From: M55B144 sp964550615
Lineage (GTDB): Bacteria; Bipolaricaulota; Bipolaricaulia; UBA7950; UBA9294
Direction of reading: 5' to 3'
Assembly (NCBI GenBank): GCA_964550615.1
Contig: CAZKAB010000006.1
Coordinates: forward strand, 1 to 64,000
DNA length: 64,000 nt
The notes below the pieces were generated by a model that saw only the letters and a program-made list of their open reading frames with translations, was not told the DNA's origin and made no database searches. Positions 24,503 to 32,019 of the stretch are shown here, one piece after another. Position 1 is the first letter of the stretch. Each line of letters starts with the position of its first letter. Position numbers and translations under genes: made by a program.

Positions 24503-26134
24503 TTACTTGGATTCGGGCCTTACGATGTCGCCGATCTGAGGATCGAAGTCGGCCGTGCGCACTGCATAGCAGACGCGATCATGCACCTCAGTTACGACAA
24601 TCTCTCCCTTTATCCCGAGCGTGTCATAGGCAAGGATATCGCCTGTCGCAGGGTCGATGACGACATTTGTCGTCGACAAGACTTGGAAGAAGTCTCCCTT
24701 GTGCACACCGGCGCCGGCGCCGATGTTGACCGCAATCCGGCCGTCAGGAAGAATAGCCGCTATCTGTCCCTCGCTCTTTCTTGTCGAGGGGAGCATCGAT
24801 TCTGCGGCGCCGCGAGATGCAATTACCCCCGCCGCCGCGTTATCCATTCCGACGACCAAACTCGACACAAGCTGACCGAGGGCACTATTAGTCGCCTTCC
24901 CCACGATTGTTTCGTCGAATTGGCCGGTTCCTACCGTGATCTCGTCCATCAATGGGAATGGCTGCCCGGCACCGGGGCGAATCTGAAAACCGGCCGTGGC
25001 GACGTATGATGTTCCATCCCATAGCTTGGCGGTGTAGAATCCTGGGCTCAACTGAACACCGCTGGTATCGCGTTGATCCCAGAACCATTCACCACAGCTT
25101 CCGGTGTTAATGAACCTGTAGTCGAGCCATTTGAGCGGAGTGCCGCTGCTTCCATCAATCTCGACGCCGTACCAGCCGGAAGGGCCGGAATTCATGTATC
25201 CGAAGTGCGCTGTTTCGCCTATGTAGTAGGACGATTTGTCGGTGCGAAGTCCGCCGGTGCATACATTGACCGTGACAGGTTGCGTGAGGGAAAGGATCTT
25301 GCCGATATCGACCGAGAAGCCGGTTGAGCCCTCAGCACTCCCCTCCGAATTGAACGCGCCCATGATCTCAGATGTGTACACATTCACCAGCCGTGCAGAC
25401 ATCGCAACATTGACCGACGCACTGCTGACGCTGAAGAAACCGAGGCTAAGCGCCGACTGTTGTACGTTGACCTTGGTCACTGAACCGACGATTAGCAGAT
25501 CGGCGCCGAGTAGCTGGCCGGCAGTTGCGAGATCGGACGTTATCGCCGGATTAAGCCCCCGTTCCTGCATTACGGACTCGAGTTCACCTCGTTCGAGCAC
25601 ACGCACTCCACTGTTCACAAGGCGCTCGATTAGTTCGTCCGCTACTCCATCACCCACGTTAATAAAACCAGATCCGCTACGATCCTCGAATCTCGCCACT
25701 GCCACCTTGATGTTTGAGAGGCTAGAAGTCTCTAGATTTATGGTTACGGGAAACGTAAGTGTTTGAGAGTTGTTCGTCTCGTTTGACTCGTCGACTCTGT
25801 CAAGCGGCTGATCGGCATCAACTGTTATGGTGTGCGATCCTGCTTCTGCCGGCCAAGTAACCGAAACATCTTTCGATCGTCCGGCATTGATGCCAAACGG
25901 AATAGAAGGTGCGTCAATCTGGAAACCGTCCATGAGGAATCTGACGTTGAAACGCTCGGTAGAGTTGCTCGATCCTATGTTTTCTACAGTTGCTGTAATC
26001 GTCACCATTTGTCCGATAGTCGGATTGCTGGGAGATAAGCTGATATCAGCGACTATGAGGTCGGGAGCCGCCATACCGAGCACCGACGCAAGCAGAACGC
26101 ACGACACTAGGACAAATGGTATGGAACGCTTCAC
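24503..26134 (-). CDS. Exported CARDB - CsgG domain protein
   Basis: 543 residues from GTG 26134, chosen because GGAGG lies 5 nt upstream; an ATG at 26149 would lie upstream of that ribosome site. Signal peptide 1-22. Residues 25-125 form a CARDB adhesion domain (APDLIVADISLSPSNPTIGQ, ending in DESNETNNSQ). About 135-270 match the CsgG/curli-assembly lipoprotein fold: KVAVARFEDRSG, DELIERLVNSGVRVLERGE, ADLLIVGSVTKVN. A FlgD-like or Ig segment (300-370) and a C-terminal domain of the flagellar-assembly T type (GRIAVNIGAGAGVHKGDFF) follow. No curli subunit genes are nearby, so a secretion-channel role is doubtful; a periplasmic or surface scaffold is more likely. Confidence 0.78.
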   Translation of the reverse strand: MKRSIPFVLVSCVLLASVLGMAAPDLIVADISLSPSNPTIGQMVTITATVENIGSSNSTERFNVRFLMDGFQIDAPSIPFGINAGRSKDVSVTWPAEAGSHTITVDADQPLDRVDESNETNNSQTLTFPVTINLETSSLSNIKVAVARFEDRSGSGFINVGDGVADELIERLVNSGVRVLERGELESVMQERGLNPAITSDLATAGQLLGADLLIVGSVTKVNVQQSALSLGFFSVSSASVNVAMSARLVNVYTSEIMGAFNSEGSAEGSTGFSVDIGKILSLTQPVTVNVCTGGLRTDKSSYYIGETAHFGYMNSGPSGWYGVEIDGSSGTPLKWLDYRFINTGSCGEWFWDQRDTSGVQLSPGFYTAKLWDGTSYVATAGFQIRPGAGQPFPLMDEITVGTGQFDETIVGKATNSALGQLVSSLVVGMDNAAAGVIASRGAAESMLPSTRKSEGQIAAILPDGRIAVNIGAGAGVHKGDFFQVLSTTNVVIDPATGDILAYDTLGIKGEIVVTEVHDRVCYAVRTADFDPQIGDIVRPESK

Positions 26135-26218
26135 TAAATCCTCCTTCAATGTTCAATACTAACTTTCCACAACTATCTACACGAAGATACCGCAAGTTGT
26201 TTCACCCGGGCCGGATGT

Positions 26219-27478
26219 TCAGTGCGAGGATGTCTCCGTTCTGCTCACACGTATGACTGGAAACACTATCAGTGTCAGAAATGCAACGATCATCAGCGCC
26301 ATTCCTATCCCGAGTCTGTCAGCTGCATAACCAACAAGTGGCGCCAACCCCGCCATGAACAAGGTGCGCAGTTGCGACTCGACCGACAAACCGGTTGCCA
26401 TCGTATGGTGTGGTATAAGATCCGCAAGGTACCCGACAAGGATAGGTCTTCTTGCGTTCTGCAGCATGAACAAGCTGAGAAAACAGACTATCGAGACGCT
26501 GTAGATCTTTGTCGACATGCCGATTCCTGCGCCCAACAGAAGGATTGCGCTCAGGACATAGATGATGTCCGCTGCCCTTTCCATCTGCCCCATGTGTCTG
26601 TGAATCCTACCCGCTTGCGAGGCGGCATAGGTCGTTCCCAAGTAGATGACGAAGTACAGTGCGCCGACGATAAGGGCCACTCGCTGATCGCCGCCTAAAG
26701 ATAGGATTATCGGGAGAGCGATCGCTTGTGCCTGCAGCACCGGCTGCAGGTAGTCCTTTGTCGATTTGAAAACGGCATCGAATGTGGCGCTGTTTACGAG
26801 ACCTCGCACAAGCGATCGCTCTCTTAACATTTGTAGTGAGGCAGACAACGTTAGGTGGAATTGCTCAATCATTCGCCGCAACCAGTGGCCGGTGCTCTTC
26901 ATGCGCACACCATCGAGTTCTTTGGGATACGAGAGCATCAATAATATTGCCAGTAAGTATGGAATGATCGATGCAAGAAACACGATGCGATAGCTGCCCG
27001 CGTAGAACACGAGTCCGGCAGCAACCAGCGCCGCTATCGCCGAACCAAACTGTGACGCAGCGCGCGTGTGGCCGTAGTACTCGACCTTCTGTTCGACAAT
27101 CCCTTTCAGCCTAAGATACTCGAGGATCAAAGCTTTATGCGTTCCAGAGCGAAACGCCTCCCCAAAGGCGAAGAAGACCATCGCCAACGCGTAGACACCG
27201 AAGTGAGGAAACAAGTAGAACAGGGCAAACGAGATGAGATAAGCGGAGAACGAGGCAAGCATCGATCTGCGCCGACCGTAGGCATCGGCCACGATCCCTG
27301 TAGGTATCTCGAGTATGTTGGTTGAGATCTCTCGAATGGAGAACAGTATGCCTATTTCGAGGAACGACAATCCCATCTCTCGGAAGAAGAGGATGAGAAA
27401 CGGGTCGAAAAACCGAAGATTCTTGAGGAACCCATAGGCACGGAACTTGTGGTACATCAAGTCCTTGGGGAACGCCAC
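26219..27478 (-). CDS. MFS transporter
   Basis: A 419-residue carrier with 12 predicted membrane segments. The loop 2-3 motif is visible in TGIVADAYGRRRSMLASFSA and the second half has PLVGYAADRLGIGMAL. The GTG start at 27478 has AGAGGA upstream and lies directly after the HD-GYP stop, so the pair is coupled. Substrate is not inferable; drug or metabolite efflux is common in this subfamily. Confidence 0.85.
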   Translation of the reverse strand: MAFPKDLMYHKFRAYGFLKNLRFFDPFLILFFREMGLSFLEIGILFSIREISTNILEIPTGIVADAYGRRRSMLASFSAYLISFALFYLFPHFGVYALAMVFFAFGEAFRSGTHKALILEYLRLKGIVEQKVEYYGHTRAASQFGSAIAALVAAGLVFYAGSYRIVFLASIIPYLLAILLMLSYPKELDGVRMKSTGHWLRRMIEQFHLTLSASLQMLRERSLVRGLVNSATFDAVFKSTKDYLQPVLQAQAIALPIILSLGGDQRVALIVGALYFVIYLGTTYAASQAGRIHRHMGQMERAADIIYVLSAILLLGAGIGMSTKIYSVSIVCFLSLFMLQNARRPILVGYLADLIPHHTMATGLSVESQLRTLFMAGLAPLVGYAADRLGIGMALMIVAFLTLIVFPVIRVSRTETSSH

Positions 27479-27480
27479 TG

Positions 27481-28749
27481 CTATTCCTCTTGAGAAGAAA
27501 GGATGCGCTTCAGGGCATCAGTTACACCTGGGTCGAGCTCGCTACCACGCATTTCTCCTATCATTTCAATCGATTCCTCATGAGTGAACGCCTTGCGGTA
27601 CGGTCGATCGGTGGAGAGGGCATCATAAACATCGGCTGCCGCGATGATACGTGCGACAATGGGAATTTCGTCTCCCTTCAAACCGTCAGGATACCCGCTT
27701 CCGTTCCATCGTTCATGTTCATGACGCACCGCATTGGCAACGTGACTGTAGATCTCTAATCCCTCGATTAGTTCGGCGCTGATAACAGGATGCCGTTTCA
27801 TTGTCTCCCACTCGGCATCGTCCAGTGGTCCCGGCTTGAGGAGAACTGCATCGGGAATCGCCACCTTGCCGATATCATGCACCCTTGCCGCAATGTCGAT
27901 CTTCTCAATCTCCCGCTCAGAAAGACCCATTTCTTGACCTATCTTCACGGAAAGCTCGGCGACGGAACTCGAATGCACCGCCGTGTAGTGGTCACGCTCA
28001 TCTAGTATACGTGAGATCTTCTCGAAAGTCTTTCGCGCTTCGGTCTGCAATTGGAGATAGCTACGAAACGAAACGTGGACAAGTACCAGCGGGATGAGAG
28101 CCAGGAAGACATGCCACACCGAGATCGAATAGAGGACCGTGAGCAAGAGAGCGGACACACATAGCACAAGGTACTGAAGAGCGAACTCGCGAATGCTCTT
28201 CCAAAGCCCGTAGAAGAATCCCCCCCCACTGGAAAGAGAGACGACCCCCCTGACAAGTGCCAGATTGACAACTGAGTACGAAAGAAACATGCCAATCGCC
28301 CATAGATAATCATTCGGTGACTGAAGCCCAACGGCGGCGTGGCCCGATGCTCGCAGCACGAAACCTGCAACAGTTACAGCTACCACAAGCTGCCCGACGT
28401 TGAATGCTATGGGAACGATCATGTTCCAGGCACTTTTTCCCCTCTGCCCCCAACGAAGAAGCAGCTCAGAGATGAGAGAAGATGAGAAGACTAGGAATAC
28501 AGCAAGCGAAGGACCGAGGATAAACAGAGCTGCGAGGTTTATCGCTATGCAACTGGATATCTCCCACTTGTAAGAAGGGATCCACGTGGCATAGAGTTCA
28601 GCCAGTACGGCAAGGACCAGAAAGATCGCAAGTAAGGTGATTTGATCCGCGCTGGGACGAGTGATCGAGTATCCAGCATACGCGAGAGAGGTGATACAAA
28701 GAACGACGAGGATCGCGACGAACAGCCTCGCTCGAATTGGTAAGTTCAT
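27481..28749 (-). CDS. Membrane HD-GYP domain phosphodiesterase-like protein
   Basis: A 422-residue protein. Residues 1-200 hold about 7-8 hydrophobic helices forming an integral membrane sensor; a short coiled segment leads to the HD-GYP domain (about 230-420). Metal and substrate motifs are intact: HDIGKVAIPD, KRHPVISAELIEGL, VRHEHERWNGSGYPDGLKGDEIP and AADVYDALSTDRPYR. Such proteins hydrolyse c-di-GMP or related dinucleotides. ATG 28749 is chosen (GGGAGAGAG just upstream); a TTG at 28776 lies inside the inverted repeat. It follows the two micropeptide genes and precedes the MFS carrier, suggesting membrane signalling. Confidence 0.9.
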   Translation of the reverse strand: MNLPIRARLFVAILVVLCITSLAYAGYSITRPSADQITLLAIFLVLAVLAELYATWIPSYKWEISSCIAINLAALFILGPSLAVFLVFSSSLISELLLRWGQRGKSAWNMIVPIAFNVGQLVVAVTVAGFVLRASGHAAVGLQSPNDYLWAIGMFLSYSVVNLALVRGVVSLSSGGGFFYGLWKSIREFALQYLVLCVSALLLTVLYSISVWHVFLALIPLVLVHVSFRSYLQLQTEARKTFEKISRILDERDHYTAVHSSSVAELSVKIGQEMGLSEREIEKIDIAARVHDIGKVAIPDAVLLKPGPLDDAEWETMKRHPVISAELIEGLEIYSHVANAVRHEHERWNGSGYPDGLKGDEIPIVARIIAAADVYDALSTDRPYRKAFTHEESIEMIGEMRGSELDPGVTDALKRILSSQEE

Positions 28750-28770
28750 CTCTCTCCCAAGAATGAAATA

Positions 28771-28814
28771 GCCCAACCGCCCCCTATATCATACCAGAAA
28801 AGAGGCGGTTGGGC
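28771..28814 (-). promoter_or_regulatory. 11-bp inverted repeat with a -10 element in its loop
   Basis: Arms 28771-28781 and 28804-28814 (GCCCAACCGCC / GGCGGTTGGGC) are perfect and enclose 22 nt. On the minus strand the loop contains TGGTATGAT, an extended -10 (TATGAT at 28788-28793). The structure lies after the second micropeptide stop and before the HD-GYP ATG. It may attenuate or end the micropeptide transcript, be an operator around the HD-GYP promoter, or both. Confidence 0.55.
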
Positions 28815-28830
28815 TAGTCACTAACTAGAC

Positions 28831-28977
28831 TTACGGATGCCACTTGACGTTCGCGCCAAGGATCAACCCGAGCGACGCGATCATCAGCAGATAGTATATG
28901 CCTTTATTGTTAAGGAGTCGTGCAACTACCTTATTGAGTCTCTGACCGGGATTGCTGTTGTATCCTTCCCATTTCAT
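28831..28977 (-). CDS. Membrane micropeptide B (48 aa), paralogue of its neighbour
   Basis: ATG 28977 is preceded by AAGGAGG at 6-nt spacing, located in the 17-nt gap after the stop of micropeptide A. The 48-residue product has a polar, basic N-part (MKWEGYNSNPGQRLNKVVAR) and one hydrophobic helix followed by the tail ANVKWHP. The last 23 codons align with micropeptide A without gaps: 10 identical codons, 10 synonymous changes and only 3 amino-acid changes. That pattern shows selection on the peptide. Function unknown: a bitopic membrane peptide, a signal peptide for the adjacent HD-GYP sensor, or a modified-peptide precursor are possible. Confidence 0.8.
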   Translation of the reverse strand: MKWEGYNSNPGQRLNKVVARLLNNKGIYYLLMIASLGLILGANVKWHP

Positions 28978-28994
28978 CGTGTGCCTCCTTGGCT

Positions 28995-29102
28995 CTACGG
29001 ATGCCACTTTACATTTGCACCGAGGGCGAGACCCAACGCAGCGATCATCAGCAGGTAGTACAGGCCTTTGCTGCCAACAAACTTCTGGACGATTCTCTTC
29101 AT
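28995..29102 (-). CDS. Membrane micropeptide A (35 aa), paralogue of its neighbour
   Basis: ATG 29102 has AGGAGGT at about 6-nt spacing; a longer open frame upstream lacks any second ribosome site of this quality. The 35-residue product is basic at the start (MKRIVQKFVGSKG) then a single helix with YYLLMIA and LGL motifs, ending ANVKWHP like micropeptide B. The C-terminal WHP is fixed in both copies. Orientation by the positive-inside rule would leave the tail outside the cytoplasmic membrane. No family recognised. Confidence 0.8.
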   Translation of the reverse strand: MKRIVQKFVGSKGLYYLLMIAALGLALGANVKWHP

Positions 29103-29525
29103 CGCATTACCTCCTAAGGGTAAATCCTTTGACACACAGCGACGGATTGCCTCGCCCGTCGCAATCTTGTAGCAGTAGGACCAACTCAGTGTTTCGACAT
29201 GGCACTGATACATTTTCTAAGAATGATGCTATCAACGCCTATCTCCAGCTATCACCTCCGTTGGCAAGATTCGAACAGACTCTCCTGCCTCCCAGGAGAG
29301 TCGCTTGTCGCTTCTACCGGCAAACAGATAACTGAACGTAGCAAAACCGGCACCAACGTAAACTAAGCTATGATAAATCAACTCAAACAAAACGACAGCT
29401 CAATCGCCCTTGCTCAAAACTCAATTAAGGTCGTTTGAGCTGTCGCTTTTGGAGATGCGCCTCCCTTTCCCCAAACGCTTCACCTAAGGCGACAAGGGAC
29501 ACACGTGCACGTGACCGCCCTCATC
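29103..29525. other. 423-nt spacer upstream of the micropeptides
   Basis: No convincing gene. It holds a perfect 9-bp hairpin (29278-29286 / 29294-29302, loop 7), a long inverted repeat that may end the HU transcript (29393-29445), and a 12-bp palindrome CACGTGCACGTG at 29502-29513. No clear -35/-10 pair for the micropeptide transcript was found; this spacer must contain its promoter or be its leader. Confidence 0.6.
29393..29445 (-). terminator. Probable terminator of the HU gene
   Basis: A perfect 11-bp inverted repeat (CGACAGCTCAA / TTGAGCTGTCG) with a 31-nt loop; on the minus strand the second arm runs into TTTTGTTT. The loop is long for an intrinsic terminator, so a regulatory role cannot be excluded. 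Confidence 0.55.
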
Positions 29526-29846
29526 CTACTTCTTCACCTTAAGCTCAGATCCAACAGTAACTACCTTTAGCTTCTTCGCCACGATCTCCTTGAGGTTCTT
29601 ACCTGGCTTGAAGGCAGGTACGACCTTCTTTGGCACCGTTATCCGTTTCTGGGTCTGAGGATTGATTCGCTTGGATTCCTTGCGAGCACGGGCTTCGAAC
29701 TTGCCGAACCCGGTCAGCAGAACCTCTTCGTTAGACACCAAGGCAGCGGTGATCAGATCGATTACCGCATCAAGCGCCTTACGCGCATCCTTCTTGGTCA
29801 AGCCGGTCTTCGTAGCAAGCTTGTCTACGAACTCCCCTTTGTTCAC
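29526..29846 (-). CDS. hup: HU-family DNA-binding protein
   Basis: A 106-residue HU/IHF-type nucleoid protein. Start GTG 29846 is chosen for the GGGGGTGA just upstream and because the family begins at NKGEFVDKLATKTGLTKKDA. The DNA-contacting arm is recognisable: LTGFGKFEARARKES, KRINPQTQKRITVPKK, PAFKPGKNLKE. A short lysine-rich C-terminal extension (VKK) exceeds the usual 90-residue length. It is driven by a near-perfect consensus promoter, matching high expression. Confidence 0.95.
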   Translation of the reverse strand: MNKGEFVDKLATKTGLTKKDARKALDAVIDLITAALVSNEEVLLTGFGKFEARARKESKRINPQTQKRITVPKKVVPAFKPGKNLKEIVAKKLKVVTVGSELKVKK

Positions 29847-29880
29847 CTTGTCACCCCCTTTCTTCAGGAGAATTTCAACC

Positions 29881-29909
29881 ATTATAGTTGTCAATGTGGC
29901 TCTTGTCAA
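29881..29909 (-). promoter_or_regulatory. Consensus promoter of the HU gene
   Basis: Perfect TTGACA (29904-29909), 17-nt spacer and perfect TATAAT (29881-29886) on the minus strand, the best sigma-70-type promoter in the window. It shows the main sigma factor here recognises the standard consensus. Confidence 0.9.
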
Positions 29910-29998
29910 GAGGAGAAGGGCATTCTAGCGTTATTGGACCAGTCGCTGTTACAAGGCCCGCGGTCGGTTTATTGCTTTAGAACGACTCTTGCTGCCAT

Positions 29999-30027
29999 TT
30001 GACTTCGCTTTGCTTCCAGAGTAAAGT
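29999..30027 (+). promoter_or_regulatory. Promoter of rpsF-ssb-rpsR
   Basis: TTGACT (29999-30004), 17-nt spacer, TAAAGT (30022-30027), giving a leader of about 26 nt before the GTG at 30060. Diverges from the HU promoter. Confidence 0.65.
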
Positions 30028-30059
30028 TACTGTTCGGACAACGACAGCGAGGTGCAAGA

Positions 30060-30347
30060 GTGAAAGAATACGAGATTGTTTACGTCATACGGCCCGATCT
30101 CTCAGATGAAGAGCGCACACAGAAAGCGGAGCGCATACACGGCTTGATCACCGAAAAAGGTGGGCAGGTTGACAAGGTAGATGAGTGGGGCAAGAGGATT
30201 CTTGCCTACGAGATCAACCACTATACAGAAGGATATTATACTTTAGCTCTGTTTCAGATGGCCCCGCAAGAGATCAATCCGGTGTGCGAGCGGCTTAACA
30301 TCGATGAGGAGATCCTCCGTTACCAGATCGTTGCCCGCACCAAGTAG
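30060..30347 (+). CDS. rpsF: 30S ribosomal protein S6
   Basis: A 95-residue S6: MKEYEIVYVIRPDLSDEE at the start, GKRILAYEINHYTEGYYTL and FQM in the core. It binds 16S rRNA with S18, encoded two genes on. The GTG start has GAGGTG upstream. First of the conserved rpsF-ssb-rpsR operon. Confidence 0.96.
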   Translation: MKEYEIVYVIRPDLSDEERTQKAERIHGLITEKGGQVDKVDEWGKRILAYEINHYTEGYYTLALFQMAPQEINPVCERLNIDEEILRYQIVARTK

Positions 30348-30355
30348 GAGGAAGA

Positions 30356-30766
30356 ATGTCGGCGAGCCTCAACAAGGTAATTCTGATCGGCAACCTTACC
30401 GCGGATCCCGAGCTTCAATATACTGCGAGCGGTACAGCGCGCACCAAGTTCAGCATCGCGGTCAACCGACAGTACAAGGATTCTTCTGGACAGTTACAGG
30501 AAGACGTTACCTTTGTCCCGATTATTGCCTGGGGATCGCAAGCGGAGAACTGTGCCAACTACTTGAGCAAAGGTCGTTCCGTGGCGGTTGAAGGCAGACT
30601 GAGGATCAGCAGTTTCGAGACTCAGGAAGGGGAGAAGAAGAAGATGGTTGAGGTCGTCGCACAGAACGTTCAGTTTCTTGGCGGCGGTCGACCGGCAGGA
30701 GAAGCAGGGACGATCCCGCCAAAGAATACGCAATCTGCCGTTGAAGATGAGGAGGTTCCTTTTTAG
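30356..30766 (+). CDS. ssb: Single-stranded DNA-binding protein
   Basis: A 136-residue SSB. The OB-fold (1-105) shows LNKVILIGNLTADPELQYT, RTKFSIAVNRQYKD, and VEGRLRISSFETQEGEKK; the C-terminal acidic tip EDEEVPF recruits partner proteins, here ending in VPF rather than the E. coli IPF. The ATG follows AGGAGGAAGA. Located between the S6 and S18 genes as usual. Confidence 0.96.
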   Translation: MSASLNKVILIGNLTADPELQYTASGTARTKFSIAVNRQYKDSSGQLQEDVTFVPIIAWGSQAENCANYLSKGRSVAVEGRLRISSFETQEGEKKKMVEVVAQNVQFLGGGRPAGEAGTIPPKNTQSAVEDEEVPF

Positions 30767-30769
30767 GAC

Positions 30770-31021
30770 ATGTTCTACAAACGAAGACGAGTATGTCGAG
30801 TCTGCGAGCGGGAGATCGCTCTGGACTACAAGAAACCGGAAGAACTGAAGCAATACATGAATCGCTTGGGGAAGATTCTCCCAAAGCGAGCGACACGCCT
30901 GTGCACCAAGCATCAGCGTCAAGTGGCGCGCGAGATCAACCGCGCACGCAAACTGGCCCTGCTACCCTACATCGGTGAAGCAAAGATGATCCCCGATGCA
31001 CGGCCGCGAAAAAGGAGATAG
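30770..31021 (+). CDS. rpsR: 30S ribosomal protein S18
   Basis: An 83-residue S18: the cysteine-bearing N-terminus RRRVCRVCEREIALDYK with a later C-x2-H (LCTKHQRQ) could bind zinc, as in zinc-type S18 proteins. The core LPKRATRLCTKHQRQVAREI and ARKLALLPYIG are diagnostic. It follows ssb by 3 nt and is followed by a hairpin at 31077. L9, often next, is at 4329 in this genome. Confidence 0.96.
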   Translation: MFYKRRRVCRVCEREIALDYKKPEELKQYMNRLGKILPKRATRLCTKHQRQVAREINRARKLALLPYIGEAKMIPDARPRKRR

Positions 31022-31076
31022 CCGCGGCTGACAGGATTGCGCGGTGGCTTCTGGGACGAGATTCCTCGGACAATAA

Positions 31077-31102
31077 ACCCTCCCATGTTCAAGCGGGAGG
31101 GT
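31077..31102 (+). terminator. Terminator after rpsR
   Basis: Perfect 8-bp GC-rich stem (ACCCTCCC / GGGAGGGT), 10-nt loop, then CTTTCCC. The U-tract is short but position after the ribosomal operon supports termination. Confidence 0.65.
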
Positions 31103-31137
31103 CTTTCCCTGATTACAGCGGGCAAGATCCTATCGTT

Positions 31138-32019
31138 GTGCTGCAGGGAGATGAAATTGCCAGCTCCTACGGCACCTGCATACAGATAGAACGCCGCGCG
31201 AAGACAACGCTTTCATTACCGCCGCAGGACAAAGCCGCACGGGCGTTCTTGTCTGAGTTGCGATTGTTGTACGGTGTCGGCAGAGCGCACTGTGCCGAGC
31301 TCAGAAAGGCGGGATACTCATCTATACCCGAACTAACCGCCCATCCCCGTTGGAGCCGGTCCGCGCTTTCCTTGCTGAACGAATGGCAAGATCCTCTTGA
31401 GGCCAAACGGGTGCACGAAACGCTATCTTACTGGCTTCCTGCGTCACACTCGCTATTCCTTCAGATGCTGGGTCTTGTTCCGCCTGAACGGATTCTGTTC
31501 TTCGATCTGGAAACTCTCGGCCTATCGAATGCACCGATCATTCTTGCCGCCTTCGGCCTGATCGGCGCAGGAGGCATACGCGTTGTGCAGTACTTGGCGC
31601 GTTCTATTGCGGAAGAGATAGCGGTGCTGGAGCAAGTTGCATACCTCCTTGACCGGGCAGAGCTCGTCTTAAGCTACAACGGAAAATCATTCGACTGGAC
31701 GTGCCTGAGAGATCGGTTTGCCTATTACGGGATTCCGTTCCGCTATGAGCCACTCCACATAGATCTGCTGCATCACGCGCGCAGGGCGTTTCGCGACAGC
31801 CTACCCGATGCCCGTTTGGGAACGGTAGAAGACATGATTCTTGGTGTGCACCGCACTATTGACCTTCCCAGCGAAGCGGTGCCGGAATACTATACCGCGT
31901 ATCTCAACTCGCACAATCCCGGATCTCTCGTCCCTATCGTCAATCACAATCGCCAAGACATCATGTCGCTCGCTCAACTACTTGAGTTCTTGTTGAAGAC
32001 TGCCGCCGATGCTTCTTGA
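31138..32019 (+). CDS. mrfB: MrfB/YprB-like RNase H-fold exonuclease
   Basis: A 293-residue protein. Residues 35-80 contain a helix-hairpin-helix-like segment (LYGVGRAHCAELRKAGYSS); the rest is a DEDD-type exonuclease domain with RILFFDLETLGLSN (first Asp/Glu), LVLSYNGKSFDWTCLRDRF and a terminal NHNRQDIMSLAQLLEF. It matches YprB of Bacillus, renamed MrfB, which works with the helicase MrfA to repair mitomycin-type adducts. The 3' end overlaps the helicase gene by 11 nt. The GTG start is weakly supported; no good ribosome site is visible. Confidence 0.83.
   Translation: MLQGDEIASSYGTCIQIERRAKTTLSLPPQDKAARAFLSELRLLYGVGRAHCAELRKAGYSSIPELTAHPRWSRSALSLLNEWQDPLEAKRVHETLSYWLPASHSLFLQMLGLVPPERILFFDLETLGLSNAPIILAAFGLIGAGGIRVVQYLARSIAEEIAVLEQVAYLLDRAELVLSYNGKSFDWTCLRDRFAYYGIPFRYEPLHIDLLHHARRAFRDSLPDARLGTVEDMILGVHRTIDLPSEAVPEYYTAYLNSHNPGSLVPIVNHNRQDIMSLAQLLEFLLKTAADAS

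Noticed and set aside
29262..29320. tRNA-like stretch (GATTCGAAC and a hairpin) on the minus strand
   Set aside because: The T-loop-like TTCGAAT is there, but the T-stem does not pair, the putative anticodon loop lacks U33, and no acceptor stem can be formed. Probably a chance match or a decayed tRNA.
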